A stretch of 5,944 nt of DNA from Bacillota bacterium. GTDB taxonomy: Bacteria; Bacillota_A; Clostridia; Clostridiales; Clostridiaceae. Made by a program: the position numbers and the translations under genes. Under the pieces are notes generated by a model. That model saw only the letters and a program-made list of their open reading frames with translations, was not told the DNA's origin and did not search any database. The stretch covers positions 1-5,944 of the forward strand of contig JAJXYA010000229.1 in NCBI GenBank assembly GCA_021780795.1. Reading direction: 5' to 3'. Below, piece by piece: positions 5,940 to 5,944 of this stretch (positions within the stretch are counted from its first letter, which is position 1; every line of letters starts with the position of its first letter).

Positions 5940-5944
5940 ATCAA

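Overview
The window is AT-rich DNA (roughly 30% G+C by eye). It has strong GGAGG-type ribosome binding sites, AT-rich codon use, short intergenic gaps and hairpin-plus-T-tract terminators. The protein families and style point to a Gram-positive, spore-former-like Firmicute, most likely a Clostridium or close relative. This is judged from sequence style; no species is identified.

Layout from left to right. (1) The 5' part of a TerC/YkoY-family membrane metal transporter, minus strand, 1-438, cut by the window edge, with a plausible promoter at 490-518. (2) A gap of about 675 bases with no convincing gene. It holds weak hairpins, a perfect Spo0A-box heptamer and a weak sigma-A-like site. (3) A secreted 523-residue protein at 1114-2685: signal peptide, Ser/Thr/Pro linker, peptidoglycan-binding domain, Lys/Pro linker, then two and a third near-identical ~144-residue beta-rich repeats. 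(4) A very long perfect inverted repeat at 2712-2765, acting as a terminator shared with the convergent gene. (5) A minus-strand protein at 2796-3737 that joins two gamma-glutamylcyclotransferase-like domains, with an extended -10 promoter. (6) A 61-residue cysteine-rich CWC-type protein at 4057-4242, followed by a terminator hairpin. (7) A lipoprotein metallophosphoesterase at 4349-5707 with all five metal-binding motifs. (8) A strongly structured, gene-free 3' region at 5735-5880 with its own terminator, best read as a structured noncoding RNA.

The genes do not form one operon or an obvious pathway. Two products act at the cell surface: the wall-binding repeat protein and the metallophosphoesterase. 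TerC proteins of the YceF/YkoY type are linked in Bacillus to manganese supply for exported enzymes, so a connection to the metal-dependent lipoprotein is possible but only speculative.

The most interesting element is the terminal RNA. It has a 17-bp long-range stem with two single-base bulges, internal hairpins, and an 8-base perfect complementarity between the loops of two hairpins that suggests a kissing or pseudoknot contact. It resembles large structured clostridial RNAs such as the raiA motif in scale and style, but I cannot confirm the family from sequence alone.
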